NCBI GenBank assembly: GCA_965199845.1
Contig: CBDATZ010000054.1
Span: 682,001 to 746,000, forward strand
Direction of reading: 5' to 3'
Origin: Ilyomonas sp965199845
GTDB lineage: Bacteria; Bacteroidota; Bacteroidia; Chitinophagales; Chitinophagaceae
Length of the DNA stretch: 64,000 nucleotides
The position numbers and the translations under genes were made by a program. A model generated the notes under the pieces. That model saw only the letters and a program-made list of their open reading frames with translations. It was not told the origin of the DNA and ran no database searches. Shown piece by piece: positions 42,935 to 52,388 of this stretch (positions within the stretch are counted from its first letter, which is position 1; every line of letters begins with the position of its first letter).

Positions 42935-44026
42935 TTATGGCAACTTTTTAAGAAGATATAAATATGCGTTGATGCTGTGATGAACAAATACTTTTTCTTT
43001 ACTGTCGGGAAAGTTCTTATAATAATCGGCATCAGCATTTAGAATAACAAAATTGCCGGCACGCTCAAACTGCATAGAATTATAGTAATCCGGCTCTTTC
43101 AGATCAGGCAACGTTTTGCGGGCAAATTTGTAAACAATATCACCCAAATATCGCTGGTACGTTTTCCTGGCTTTACGCGTTGTTTTCGATAAGCGATTAT
43201 ACACATGCCGCAACACTAAATCTTTCGGAAATTTTTGTTTGCGGATGATAGCGTTCACATCAGCAAACGGATTTGTTTTATTAAAGTCTTCCAGCGTTTG
43301 AATAGCAACCGGCGTTTGCGGAACCCAATCTGCCGAATTGACTACATTACAAGCCCAGCCGCCGGCTGTTATTTTCTCATAATCGTACGCATAAAACAGG
43401 TTGCCGGGTTTTGGCCCGGCGCTACAGTACGTTTTAAACAGAATGTCTCTTGGCAGGCTGCTGTTCATTTGCTGGTAATGCAAATAAGAGGTTAGCAAAT
43501 AAGCAATGGCGCCGCCCTGGCTATGTCCCATAATATAGAAATCTCGGATGCCGGTTTTATAACAGGAATCTATTTTAGCCGTTATATTATTTGCCATACC
43601 AGCCAAACCCACCAGCCAGCCAATATGCACAGCCGCTTTTTCATTCTCTGCCAATTGATATGTAAAAGTTGTACTGTCGTTGAGTTGCAGTTCTCCTTTG
43701 GCGGGAATCATCGCCGCATAAAAATTTTCGAGCCAGCTTACGCTACTGGCAGTTGTGCCGCGTATGCTGATGGTGGCAATGGTGTGTTCTTTATTTACCC
43801 ACAAATCCCAGCGATTGTCTAACCCTGTTACCGGCGCACGATAGGCAAGTGAAAAATCGGAAGGTGGCGCTATTGAAAATTTCGACCAATGTGCTGTATC
43901 TACCTGTCGGGCTGAAATACGCAGCAATTCTGCATATTCGGCTTTATCGAAACCTGGTTTTAGTATTTGTGCGAAAGAAAGCAGCGGACAAAAAAGAAAA
44001 CAGAACCAAATGCGTTTATCAACCAT
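42935..44026 (-). CDS. Secreted class 3 (fungal-type) lipase
   Basis: 363 residues with a signal peptide (FCFLFCPLLSFAQ). The nucleophile elbow is FYIMGHSQGGAIAYLL. The oxyanion strand is TIATISIRGTTASS, Asp is in VNSADWVPQTP, and His is probably in LVLRHVYNRL. It is the lipase_3 type. The ATG at 44024-44026 fits the signal; the longer frame to 44293 overlaps the next gene and is rejected. Confidence 0.85.
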   Translation of the reverse strand: MVDKRIWFCFLFCPLLSFAQILKPGFDKAEYAELLRISARQVDTAHWSKFSIAPPSDFSLAYRAPVTGLDNRWDLWVNKEHTIATISIRGTTASSVSWLENFYAAMIPAKGELQLNDSTTFTYQLAENEKAAVHIGWLVGLAGMANNITAKIDSCYKTGIRDFYIMGHSQGGAIAYLLTSYLHYQQMNSSLPRDILFKTYCSAGPKPGNLFYAYDYEKITAGGWACNVVNSADWVPQTPVAIQTLEDFNKTNPFADVNAIIRKQKFPKDLVLRHVYNRLSKTTRKARKTYQRYLGDIVYKFARKTLPDLKEPDYYNSMQFERAGNFVILNADADYYKNFPDSKEKVFVHHSINAYLYLLKKLP

Positions 44027-44120
44027 AGCTTGCTTAAAAAAGTAATTATAAAAAGAGAATTGAATATAAGAAAAACAGAGTTGGTTTATAGAAGAGAATA
44101 TTAAAAAGATATTGATAAGC

Positions 44121-45716
44121 TTAAAAAGAAAAATCAGATGCATTTGTGTTTCGGAAAACATCGTTCTTCCACAAATCTCCCCGTAGCCTGTTATTGTAAA
44201 CGGATGAATTTGTTTTATCGGTTTGCAAACTTCTTCGCATAATGGCAGCAACGCCATTGGCAGGTGCCGGGCTTCCGCCAAAATCAAAATCATTATCGGT
44301 TATCACCCAGCCATATCCCCAGATTGGTATGGGAACATCAATCGCATATCGTGTTGTAAACGTACAGTGCTCAATGTGCACGTTTCTTATTTTATGCACT
44401 TCAGCATATACTGCATGATACGTATAATCATACACTTTTACACCTTCTAACATAAAGCCGTATGGATAATCGGTAATTCCTTTCCAGGCTGTATCTGCAT
44501 ACTCAAGGTTATCACCTTTCCCCACACAATGAATACCGCTTAACTGTTGTGGTGTATAATCATCGGTATAACCATTGTATTCAAAATCAATTTCTGTATT
44601 GTAGGTATTATTAAAACCAGAAGCATCTACACCATTTGCCTGGTACATTTTTGTTGAAGTTTGTGTGCCATAGCAACCTTTCTTCCAGGGATAAATAAAT
44701 ATTTTATCGTGCCCGTATGTGCATTGAATACCTTTGAACTCAGCACCGTTCCGGTTAAAAGTAATGATGGTATTACGGTCTGTCATTACATTAAAACCAA
44801 TCAGCGAAAGTCCGTAACCGCCATCGCAGGTAGGATCATAAATGTAATTATCAAACACTTTTAAATTTCTGCCGTTGCCATTTCCCTGAACTTCAACACC
44901 CATCCAGGTATGCAAAATTGTGTTAGCCTGAATCAGCCAGTTTCCATACAACGGATCAGGCGCAATTTTAGATGTATCGGCACTCCAACCCCAACCCAAA
45001 ATTGCATCGCCGGATAATCGTTCCATTCTGTTATAAGTAATGAATGCTCTGCGCGTTGTTTGTGCAAGATTGATAGCATAAAATCTGTCACTTATGTTTG
45101 TGTAATCACCTGTTGTTATAACAGGTTGTTTGGGATCGTAAATATCGTGAAACCAGTTGCGCGTAATAAACACCATATCATTAGTATGCGTTGTATCGCC
45201 CAAGGTTGTGTTCCCCATCAAAATAGCATTCTTTACATAACCGGTAAATTCACAGTCTTCAACCGTAATATCATGATTGTGCCTGGGATGACTGTTGAAA
45301 CGGAGAAAGGCTTCAATTCCTTTGGCATCTTTTTCAACAAGAAAAGTAATTCCTTCAATCTTAATATTTGATAGCCCGATTGCCAGCATCAAATCAGTCA
45401 TAGAATGTCCGGCTTTCACAATAAAAAAAGTTCTCCCTTTACCCGCGCCTTTATAATATTTGTTATCGCCGCCAATCAAAGCATCATGGTTGATTACGTA
45501 TCTGCCATCGGGAAAATAAACATTGTGTGCAGCTTCTGCTTTTAATATGGTTTGCAGTTTATCAGCGTTATCTGTAACGCCATCGCCAATCATATTGGCA
45601 GATAGAGAAGCAAAATCTTTTGTTGCATTGTACCAATCGCCAAAGCCGGAAGGCGTTTGCGAAAAAGAAAAAACAAAAAGAAAACAAGACAGAATCAAAA
45701 AGATTATATTCTTCAT
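44121..45716 (-). CDS. Secreted right-handed beta-helix (pectate-lyase-like) protein
   Basis: 531 residues with a signal peptide (FLILSCFLFVFSFSQ). GDWYNATKDFASLSANMIGD followed by GVTDNADKLQTIL, VYFPDGRYVI and GGDNKYYKGAGKG are the pectate-lyase-3 family opening. Many short beta-helix coils follow, with His/Asn/Asp-rich turns. Many members cleave polysaccharides, but no catalytic set is certain. There is no T9SS tail. The neighbouring lipase runs in the same direction. Confidence 0.85.
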   Translation of the reverse strand: MKNIIFLILSCFLFVFSFSQTPSGFGDWYNATKDFASLSANMIGDGVTDNADKLQTILKAEAAHNVYFPDGRYVINHDALIGGDNKYYKGAGKGRTFFIVKAGHSMTDLMLAIGLSNIKIEGITFLVEKDAKGIEAFLRFNSHPRHNHDITVEDCEFTGYVKNAILMGNTTLGDTTHTNDMVFITRNWFHDIYDPKQPVITTGDYTNISDRFYAINLAQTTRRAFITYNRMERLSGDAILGWGWSADTSKIAPDPLYGNWLIQANTILHTWMGVEVQGNGNGRNLKVFDNYIYDPTCDGGYGLSLIGFNVMTDRNTIITFNRNGAEFKGIQCTYGHDKIFIYPWKKGCYGTQTSTKMYQANGVDASGFNNTYNTEIDFEYNGYTDDYTPQQLSGIHCVGKGDNLEYADTAWKGITDYPYGFMLEGVKVYDYTYHAVYAEVHKIRNVHIEHCTFTTRYAIDVPIPIWGYGWVITDNDFDFGGSPAPANGVAAIMRRSLQTDKTNSSVYNNRLRGDLWKNDVFRNTNASDFSF

Positions 45717-45883
45717 GAATATTGTATTATGTAATTGTATTGTTATGGTTGCTTAGCAGCGTATCAAATTTTATTCACTCGTAACAAACAAATGCAAAAC
45801 GCAAAATAAGCGCATAATGTTTTCCGGCTTTTTTTATTGTGTTTTATTTCCAATGAACAAATGCAGAGTAAACCATTCCATAA

Positions 45884-45950
45884 CTTGTTTCCTGAACCTT
45901 GAATCTTGCTTCCTGTATCTTGTTCCTTGAATCTTTATCCTGTTTCTTTT
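45884..45950 (+). repeat. CTTGAATCTTG word repeats
   Basis: Consecutive variants ACTTGTTTCCTGAACCTTG, AATCTTGCTTCCTGTATCTT, GTTCCTTGAATCTTTATCC. It is the same kind of array as at 38236-38292 and runs up to the icd promoter. Confidence 0.6.
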
Positions 45951-45959
45951 CTTCCCGCT

Positions 45960-45967
45960 TACCTTTG
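45960..45967 (+). promoter_or_regulatory. icd -7 box
   Basis: TACCTTTG lies about 20 bases before the icd ATG. The -33 region falls in the repeat array and has no clear TTG. Confidence 0.5.
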
Positions 45968-45988
45968 CATTTATAAACACACCTTGAT

Positions 45989-47443
45989 ATGACAACAATT
46001 GCGGTAGCGAAAGGAGATGGAATTGGTCCGGAAATTATGGACGCTGTAATTCATATTTTTAAAAATGCCAATGTGCCGCTTGATTATAAAGTTGTAGATA
46101 TGGGCAAGTGGGTTTTTGATAAAGGTTACAGCAATGGTATGACGCCCGAAGCGCAGCAAACCATAGAAACGCTGGGTATTTTATTTAAAGGACCGATGGA
46201 AACACCAAAAGGAAAAGGCGTAAAAAGTGTAAACGTTACAGCGCGCAAAACATGGAACACGTATGCAAACAACCGCGTGTTTCAAACGCTTCACGGCGTG
46301 GATACCGTGTTTAGCAAAGCAGGCATTCCGATAGATATAACAATCGTTCGCGAGAACATCGAAGATACGTACGGTGGCGTTGAACACATGCTGACGCATG
46401 ATGTGGCGCTGAGTCGCCGTTTTATTACACGTCCGGGCAGTGAGCAAGTGATTCGTTATGCATTTGAGATGGCGAAAAAGAAAGGCGCACGCCGCATTAC
46501 CTGCGGGCACAAAGCCAACATCATGAAGATTACAGATGGCTTGTTCCTCGAAGTGTTTTATGAAGTGGCGAAGCAATACCCGGAACTAAAATCGGATGAT
46601 GTAATTGTGGATGATTTATGTATGAAATTGGTAACTCGACCCGATACTTTTGACGTGGTGGTACTTACCAATTTACAAGGTGATATTGTGAGTGATTTGT
46701 GCGCTGGTTTGGTTGGTGGTTTGGGCTTTGCGCCAAGTGCAAACATCGGCGACCACATTTGTATTTTTGAAGCGGTTCATGGCACAGCGCCGGATATTGC
46801 CGGTAAAAATATTGCTAACCCAACGGCTTTATTATTGAGTGGCATTGCGATGTTGCGTCATTTGGGTTTGATGAACAGTGCAGCAAACATTGAGAATGCT
46901 TTGCTGTTTACGTTAGAGCAAGGCGTGCATACCGGCGACTTTGGGAATAAGGAAATACCATCTTTAAATACAACGCAATTTGCCGATACTATTATAGCTA
47001 ATTTTGGCAAAATACCGGAACAAGGTGCGAAGCCGGTTATCGATAATCAAACGCCAACACCAACGCATTTTAAACTTGAAAAAAATGCAATGATGGAATC
47101 GAAAGAACTGGCGCCTGAACTAATTGGCGGCGTCGATTTTTTTATTGAAAGTAATGAGCAGCCGGTATTTATTGCCAACAAATGTATGCGCCACGCCGGT
47201 GTAAAATTTAAACTGGTAAATATCAGTAATCGCGGCACACAGGTTTGGCCAACCGGTTCGGTTTATACCAACCTGGTAAATCAATATAACGTTCGTTTTG
47301 AAAGCATTGATGATACGCCAATGAACCAGCAGGATATACTTGGTTTATACGTTAGTTTGAGTGGTAATTTTAAGATTTGCTCTTCCGAATTGTTATTGAA
47401 ACTGGGCGATAAAAAAGCTTACAGTTTAGCGCAGGGACAATAA
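45989..47443 (+). CDS. icd: Isocitrate dehydrogenase, long C-terminal type
   Basis: Oxidative decarboxylation of isocitrate to 2-oxoglutarate in the citric-acid cycle. 484 residues. The core to about 340 has AVAKGDGIGPEIMDAV, IVRENIEDTYGGVEH, GHKANIMKITDG, and NLQGDIVSDLCAGLVGGLG with metal-ligand aspartates. A further 130-residue C-terminal domain, from about 365, follows, as in Thermus and Rickettsia type enzymes. NAD or NADP preference cannot be decided here. Monocistronic. Confidence 0.95.
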   Translation: MTTIAVAKGDGIGPEIMDAVIHIFKNANVPLDYKVVDMGKWVFDKGYSNGMTPEAQQTIETLGILFKGPMETPKGKGVKSVNVTARKTWNTYANNRVFQTLHGVDTVFSKAGIPIDITIVRENIEDTYGGVEHMLTHDVALSRRFITRPGSEQVIRYAFEMAKKKGARRITCGHKANIMKITDGLFLEVFYEVAKQYPELKSDDVIVDDLCMKLVTRPDTFDVVVLTNLQGDIVSDLCAGLVGGLGFAPSANIGDHICIFEAVHGTAPDIAGKNIANPTALLLSGIAMLRHLGLMNSAANIENALLFTLEQGVHTGDFGNKEIPSLNTTQFADTIIANFGKIPEQGAKPVIDNQTPTPTHFKLEKNAMMESKELAPELIGGVDFFIESNEQPVFIANKCMRHAGVKFKLVNISNRGTQVWPTGSVYTNLVNQYNVRFESIDDTPMNQQDILGLYVSLSGNFKICSSELLLKLGDKKAYSLAQGQ

Positions 47444-47590
47444 TAATTGTTGATTGATAAGTTAATGGTTGATAGATGACAGTTTGTTATTTTGATATTA
47501 GATAAGATAAGAAATCATTGTTGTTTTGATGTGATTCATTAACAAATATTTTGAGTGTGTTGATTTGATAATGAAACAACAAAAAACTGT

Positions 47591-47630
47591 TTGTGAATCT
47601 TTGTGTTCTCCCTGTCTTCGTGGTTCAAAA
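47591..47630 (-). repeat. CCACGAAG repeat, reversed copy 3
   Basis: The plus strand reads CTTTGTGTTCTCCCTG then TCTTCGTGGTTCAAAA, the complement of the AACCACGAAG copies. Confidence 0.5.
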
Positions 47631-47635
47631 TGTTT

Positions 47636-47706
47636 CATTGATAACAAGGCGTACAAGTGAGTGACACAACGATGCTAAACCGGAGTTTCAAAAGCCTGTA
47701 ACATGA
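47636..47706 (+). repeat. Dispersed intergenic repeat, copy B
   Basis: Blocks AAGGCGTACAAG, CACAACGATGCTAAACCGGA, and GCCTGTAACATGAA occur in the order and spacing of copy A. It lies between the converging icd and TlpA-like genes. Confidence 0.75.
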
Positions 47707-47785
47707 ACTGTATTTTGTATTGATTTATACAAATCAATTCTATGTACAAATCAGTTTGAAAATATAGAAAGTCATTCTGCAAATA

Positions 47786-47811
47786 CTACACCGTACATCT
47801 AACATCATACT
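47786..47811 (+). repeat. ACATCGTAC-type repeat copy
   Basis: ACACCGTACATCTAACATCA is very close to the words at 15192-15224. Confidence 0.6.
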
Positions 47812-47846
47812 GAATGATGGCTCAGATCAAACACAATAAAGCTCAT

Positions 47847-49115
47847 TTATTCGTTCAAAAGTTTATTCACTTCTTCGCTAAATTCTTTCTTGAATTCTTC
47901 ATAATGAACACCGGTTGCAGGACCATCGTAGCCGGTGTGTATCTTATCAACCTTACCATCTTTACTGATAAAAATTGTGGTTGGAAAAACCTTAATGTCA
48001 TCAATTTGCGGAAGCGTTTTCTCTGTCTTCAGCGTGTCAGAAACAGAAACGCCGGTTACTAAAAAAGGATAGTCAACGGCAAAGCGTTTACGAAATGGTT
48101 GCAGCGATTCTTTCGACTCGGTAAAGTCTTCGGTGCGTTCGTAAGAAAGACCAATAATCTCAAGCCCTTTTTGTTTATTTTCTTTATAGTACTGGCTTAA
48201 AAAAGAAGTTTCATCCATACAGTTAGGACACCACGAACCCAATATCTGCACAATCACAACTTTACCTTTGTAAGCATCATCTGTAATAGAAACCATATTG
48301 CTGTCTGTAGAGGGAAAACGAAACGAAAGACTTGTTTCGCCGGGGCGCATTTTGGTAATGCCGTAACTATCCGGCAATCCTGCTTTATTGTTTTTAACAG
48401 CGTCCCATTTTTCGGTTGCTGTTAGTCCTGAATATAACATACCATTGGTAAGCGTAGTAGCATTTTTTATTTTGGCAGCAAACAAAATAGCATGACCGCC
48501 ATCGAAGCCGGATAGCAGCAAACTATCGCCATTTATGTTGCCTTCGAGATAGCGATAATCGCCGGCTGATGTGCGGAACGTGCCGGTTACAATGCTTTTA
48601 CTATTCTGTGTAAATTCACCGATTGCGAGGGCTGATAAACTATCCATACCGGCAAATGTGGCTTGCCATTTTCCGCTAACATTATACAGCGGTTTGGCAG
48701 TGGTTTGATACCTGTAACCAATGCCGTGCGTTGCTGTAAACGGCATCGTCATTTGCCGGGCGCCATAGCTTTTTATATAGCTGCCTTCGAGGTTGCCATC
48801 GTCTTTTATTTTAATTGCAAACCGCGATGCGAAAAAAGGCATTTGTATCCGGAGAGAATCGCCGGAAAGACGAACACTGTCAACAAGCAATCTTTCACTT
48901 CCGTTGTGGATGTATAAAACAGGTTTGTTGCCTTCTTTGGCAACTGTAAAATTGAAAGCAATGTTTTTATTATCGGAACGATGCAAAATTCCCTGCCATG
49001 TGCCTGACTGCAAGCTATTTTTTTTGTTTTGTGCAAATGAAAAATACGGTATTGCAGCACTCAAAATCACACAAAATAAAATGGCTTTATAAACAATTTT
49101 TTTCTTCAAAATCAT
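47847..49115 (-). CDS. TlpA-like thioredoxin-fold protein with large N-terminal domain
   Basis: 422 residues with a signal peptide (LFCVILSAAIPYFSFAQ). The N-terminal 250 residues are a beta-rich region with repeated WQ-type strands (GTWQGILHRSDNKNI, GKWQATFAGMDSL). The C-terminal thioredoxin domain has the motif WCPNC in VVIVQILGSWCPNCMDETSF and the cis-Pro region KVFPTTIFISKDG. It probably reduces disulfides in the periplasm. The ATG at 49113-49115 precedes the signal. Confidence 0.88.
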   Translation of the reverse strand: MILKKKIVYKAILFCVILSAAIPYFSFAQNKKNSLQSGTWQGILHRSDNKNIAFNFTVAKEGNKPVLYIHNGSERLLVDSVRLSGDSLRIQMPFFASRFAIKIKDDGNLEGSYIKSYGARQMTMPFTATHGIGYRYQTTAKPLYNVSGKWQATFAGMDSLSALAIGEFTQNSKSIVTGTFRTSAGDYRYLEGNINGDSLLLSGFDGGHAILFAAKIKNATTLTNGMLYSGLTATEKWDAVKNNKAGLPDSYGITKMRPGETSLSFRFPSTDSNMVSITDDAYKGKVVIVQILGSWCPNCMDETSFLSQYYKENKQKGLEIIGLSYERTEDFTESKESLQPFRKRFAVDYPFLVTGVSVSDTLKTEKTLPQIDDIKVFPTTIFISKDGKVDKIHTGYDGPATGVHYEEFKKEFSEEVNKLLNE

Positions 49116-49277
49116 ATTACAAAGTAAAGCCGCTAATTTGATTTGAGCCAAAGACATTAAGAAATAAGAATTATAAAGAAGCTGTTTTGCTATTTTAAAT
49201 ACTGTAGTCTGTGTGTATCAATAGAAAGCGATTATTTACAAAACAAAATTTGAAAAAATTTCAGTAAGAAATGTACG

Positions 49278-50570
49278 TTATCCGTGTTCTGTTAACACTT
49301 TCATCATCGCTTCTGCTTTCAATAAACACTCGTTATATTCTTCTCCTGCATCGCTGTTAAACGTAATGGCACCGCCGGTTTGAAAGCTGAGATACTGGCT
49401 GCGTTTATTGTATAAAATGCTCCGGATCACAACATTAAAATCCCAGTCGTTATCGGGTGTTATATAGCCAATGGCGCCGGAATACAACCCACGTTTTGAG
49501 CGTTCACATTGTTCAATCAATTGCATTACTTTCTGCTTTGGCGCGCCGGTCATAGAACCCATCGGGAATGTTGCCTGCAATACATCAGCAATATTGATTT
49601 GTTCATCTACTTCGCCTTGTATTGTTGTTATCATCTGGTGCACCTGCGGGTAAGAATAAATACCAAACAGTTCTGTTACTTCAACCGTTCCGCGCTTGCT
49701 TATTTTGCTTACATCATTACGAACAAGATCTGTAATCATTACATTTTCTATCTTGTCTTTTGCACTGTTTTGCAGTTGTTGTTTTAAAGCATTATCTGAA
49801 ATCAAATCACTCAAATTTCTTTTGGCTGTTCCTTTTATGGGTTGCGAAATAAGGCGGTTTTTTTTCTTTTGCATGTAGCGTTCCGGGCTGGCACATAACG
49901 CATATTTATCGCCTAATTTATAATACGCCGAAAATGGTGAAGGAGATAACTGCGAAAGCTGTTTGTATAATTCAACAGGATGATTGAGAATTATATTTTC
50001 TGCGAAAAATTCCTGGCAAAAATTAATCTCATAACAATCGCCGCGAAGAATATGTTCTTTTAATTTATGAATGATATTGATGTATTCTTCTTTTGAAATG
50101 CGACTTTGTATCTGCGCCTTTTTATGATATGAATCAGTCTTCTCAAATTCAGTGTGGATAAGGCTTTGGTAAATAATTTCCGGTTCGTCAAACAAACTTT
50201 CAATTGTCAGAACATCATCTTTTAACAGCAATACGATTTGCGGCTGAAAGAAAAAAAGGTCAGGAAAATTCAGCTTGTCTGTATGCAAAGAAGAAAGCTC
50301 TTCAATCTCATTTTTCAAATCATAACTCACGTGCCCGAACAACCAGTCTTTATGTGTTTGTGCAAAAGCTTTTAGTTCGGATAACGCATTGTTTTCCGGT
50401 AAAAGAAAATCATTAGCACCGGCAGCGGCTATGCAATCGTAAACCGAATATGAGTTTGTATAATCACAGCTATCCATAAAAGAACAGATGCTAAACCGGT
50501 TTGCCCAGTTTAGCATCTGCTGCTTGCACAAAGAAGCATTTTCTGTTCTGAATGATGCTTTCTTACGCAT
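49278..50570 (-). CDS. pabB: Aminodeoxychorismate synthase component I
   Basis: Makes 4-amino-4-deoxychorismate from chorismate for folate. 430 residues. The chorismate-binding domain has SPERYMQKKKNRLISQPIKG (PIKGT with the Lys nucleophile that separates PabB from anthranilate synthase), NVMITDLVRNDVSKI, FPMGSMTGAPKQ, and FQTGGAITFNSDAGEEY. The glutamine-amidotransferase partner PabA is not in the window. It ends the purA operon, 21 bases after the acidic protein gene. Confidence 0.92.
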   Translation of the reverse strand: MRKKASFRTENASLCKQQMLNWANRFSICSFMDSCDYTNSYSVYDCIAAAGANDFLLPENNALSELKAFAQTHKDWLFGHVSYDLKNEIEELSSLHTDKLNFPDLFFFQPQIVLLLKDDVLTIESLFDEPEIIYQSLIHTEFEKTDSYHKKAQIQSRISKEEYINIIHKLKEHILRGDCYEINFCQEFFAENIILNHPVELYKQLSQLSPSPFSAYYKLGDKYALCASPERYMQKKKNRLISQPIKGTAKRNLSDLISDNALKQQLQNSAKDKIENVMITDLVRNDVSKISKRGTVEVTELFGIYSYPQVHQMITTIQGEVDEQINIADVLQATFPMGSMTGAPKQKVMQLIEQCERSKRGLYSGAIGYITPDNDWDFNVVIRSILYNKRSQYLSFQTGGAITFNSDAGEEYNECLLKAEAMMKVLTEHG

Positions 50571-50591
50571 CAGGTTGCAGAACGAAACGAA

Positions 50592-51050
50592 TTAATAATC
50601 ATCGTCGTCATCATCAAAACTGCTGCCACCACCGCGGCCGCCTTTTTCGTTGAATAAACCAAATTCCTTGAAGTCGTCATCCAGTTTAAAATCATCATCG
50701 TCATCGCCTTTCTTACTGGTTTTTTTAGCCGCGCCGCCGCTGCTACTGCTGCTTTTACTTTTCGATTTCGGAACATCAAACTCATCAAAGTCCGGATCCC
50801 AGTTATCCTCCTCATCAGGTTTGTTCCAGGTATCTTCTACTTCATCAACATCTTCATCGTCGTCATCTTCCGACTTCGATTTGGATGTTTTTTTAGACGA
50901 TGATTTGGCTACGGTTTCATTATCGTCATCCATATCATCGTCATCGTCTTCCAATTGTTTTTTGTTTTTAGAAGACGGCTTTTTTTCCTCTTTTTCTTCA
51001 GCCGGTTTGGAAACCCGGGTTGTGCTTTTTTTGTTTACTGATTTTGCCAT
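50592..51050 (-). CDS. Low-complexity acidic/basic Asp-Ser-Lys-rich protein
   Basis: 152 residues, almost all Asp, Glu, Ser and Lys: a Lys-rich start (VNKKSTTRVSKPAEEKEEKK), repeated Asp blocks (LEDDDDDMDDDNETV), a central Trp-containing acidic motif (EDNWDPDFDEFDVPKSKS), and a Gly/Asp C-terminal tail. It is intrinsically disordered with no domain. A repeat-rich antisense frame (50650-51072) is its shadow. The ATG at 51048-51050 is chosen; an upstream one is possible. It lies between purA and pabB in one operon. Proteins of this sort in the phylum are uncharacterised. Confidence 0.7.
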   Translation of the reverse strand: MAKSVNKKSTTRVSKPAEEKEEKKPSSKNKKQLEDDDDDMDDDNETVAKSSSKKTSKSKSEDDDDEDVDEVEDTWNKPDEEDNWDPDFDEFDVPKSKSKSSSSSGGAAKKTSKKGDDDDDFKLDDDFKEFGLFNEKGGRGGGSSFDDDDDDY

Positions 51051-51125
51051 AATTCCTGAATTAACAACGTAAAATTTCAACGAGTTTTTCAATCAGCAAA
51101 AAAAATTTTTTGTGCCGGAACTTGT

Positions 51126-52388
51126 TTATAAAGTGATAATTTGTTCCCTGCCCGGTCCGTTCGAAATATACTTTACCGGCGCACCGATATACTGATTGAT
51201 AAATGAAATATATTCTGACATTTCCGCAGGTAAATTCGCTGCATCCCGAAGAGTTTCGGAACTGGTATGCCAGCCTTTAAATGCCTGATATACCGGCTTC
51301 ATATTTACTTTCATCATCTGGAACGGAACTTCTTTTTTCTCTTCGCCATTTATATTATAAGCCGTGCACATCTGCAGCGTTTCAAAACTGTCGAGCACAT
51401 CCGCTTTCGTCATCACAACCTGGGTTACGCCGTTAATCATACAAGTATATTGCAGCGCCACCAAATCTATCCAGCCACAACGGCGCGGCCGGCCGGTTGT
51501 GGCGCCAAACTCGTTGCCAATTTTCCGAAGTTCTTCACCGGTTGCATCTTCCAGTTCTGTTGGAAACGGACCGCCGCCAACACGCGTGCAATACGCTTTG
51601 GTAACGCCTAAAACATCATTTATTTTTTGCGGCGCCACACCTAAACCGGTACAAACGCCAGCCGAAATGGTATTGGACGATGTGACAAAAGGAAACGTGC
51701 CGAAATCAACATCGAGCATGCTGCCCTGTGCGCCTTCGGCTAATATTTTTTTACCTTCAGAAATTTTATTATTAATGAAATATTCGCCATTAACAACCGG
51801 TATAGTGCGAAGAAATTCTATGGCTTCGAAAAACTCTTCTTCCCAGGCAGAAATGTCTTCGCCGAAATGATAGCTGTCTAATATCTTTTGGTGCTTTAAA
51901 CGAAGCTTGATATAATCGGTAATAAAACTTTTGGTGAGCATATCGCCAACGCGCAACGCATTGCGACCGGTTTTATCCATATAAGCCGGACCAATTCCTT
52001 TTAACGTAGAACCGATTTTCGATTCGCCTTTCGATAGCTCGGAAGCCTTATCCAGCGCGCGGTGCGTAGGCACAATCAGGTTTGTGCGCTCAGCAATAAA
52101 GAGGTTCTTTTTTACATCAATACCAAAAGAAGCCACCGTATCGCATTCGCGCTTTAACGTAACCGGATCGAGCACAACGCCGTTGCCGATAAGGTTAATT
52201 GTGTTCTGGTGAAAGATGCCCGATGGTATCTGGTGCAGCACTATTTTTTTACCATCAACATAAAGTGTATGACCTGCGTTTGGTCCGCCCTGGAAGCGGG
52301 CAATAACATCATATCGCGGAGCAAAATAATCTACTATTTTTCCTTTTCCTTCGTCGCCCCACTGCAAGCCGAGAATAACATCAACCAT
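51126..52388 (-). CDS. purA: Adenylosuccinate synthase
   Basis: GTP-dependent ligation of IMP and aspartate, the first step to AMP. 420 residues. It starts LGLQWGDEGKGKIVDYFAPR (the GDEGKGK loop), then GGPNAGHTLYVDGKK, the KGIGPAYMDK region, ILAEGAQGSMLDVDFGTFPF, and GVTKAYCTRVGGGPFPTE. Head of a minus-strand operon with the acidic protein and pabB, 75 bases before the next gene. Confidence 0.97.
   Translation of the reverse strand: MVDVILGLQWGDEGKGKIVDYFAPRYDVIARFQGGPNAGHTLYVDGKKIVLHQIPSGIFHQNTINLIGNGVVLDPVTLKRECDTVASFGIDVKKNLFIAERTNLIVPTHRALDKASELSKGESKIGSTLKGIGPAYMDKTGRNALRVGDMLTKSFITDYIKLRLKHQKILDSYHFGEDISAWEEEFFEAIEFLRTIPVVNGEYFINNKISEGKKILAEGAQGSMLDVDFGTFPFVTSSNTISAGVCTGLGVAPQKINDVLGVTKAYCTRVGGGPFPTELEDATGEELRKIGNEFGATTGRPRRCGWIDLVALQYTCMINGVTQVVMTKADVLDSFETLQMCTAYNINGEEKKEVPFQMMKVNMKPVYQAFKGWHTSSETLRDAANLPAEMSEYISFINQYIGAPVKYISNGPGREQIITL

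Larger units (their letters stand above)
47444..47846. other. Convergent intergenic region after icd
   Basis: About 400 bases with no gene. It holds the reversed CCACGAAG copy (47591-47630), repeat copy B (47636-47706) and an ACACCGTACATC copy (47786-47811). Confidence 0.6.

Noticed and set aside
42935..44293. The longer lipase frame starting at 44293
   Set aside because: It overlaps the beta-helix gene by about 170 bases and its first 89 codons lack similarity to a signal peptide; the ATG at 44026 fits.
50650..51072. A 140-codon Ser-rich plus-strand frame
   Set aside because: It is antisense to the Asp-rich protein; poly-Asp codons read backwards give Ser runs. It is a shadow.
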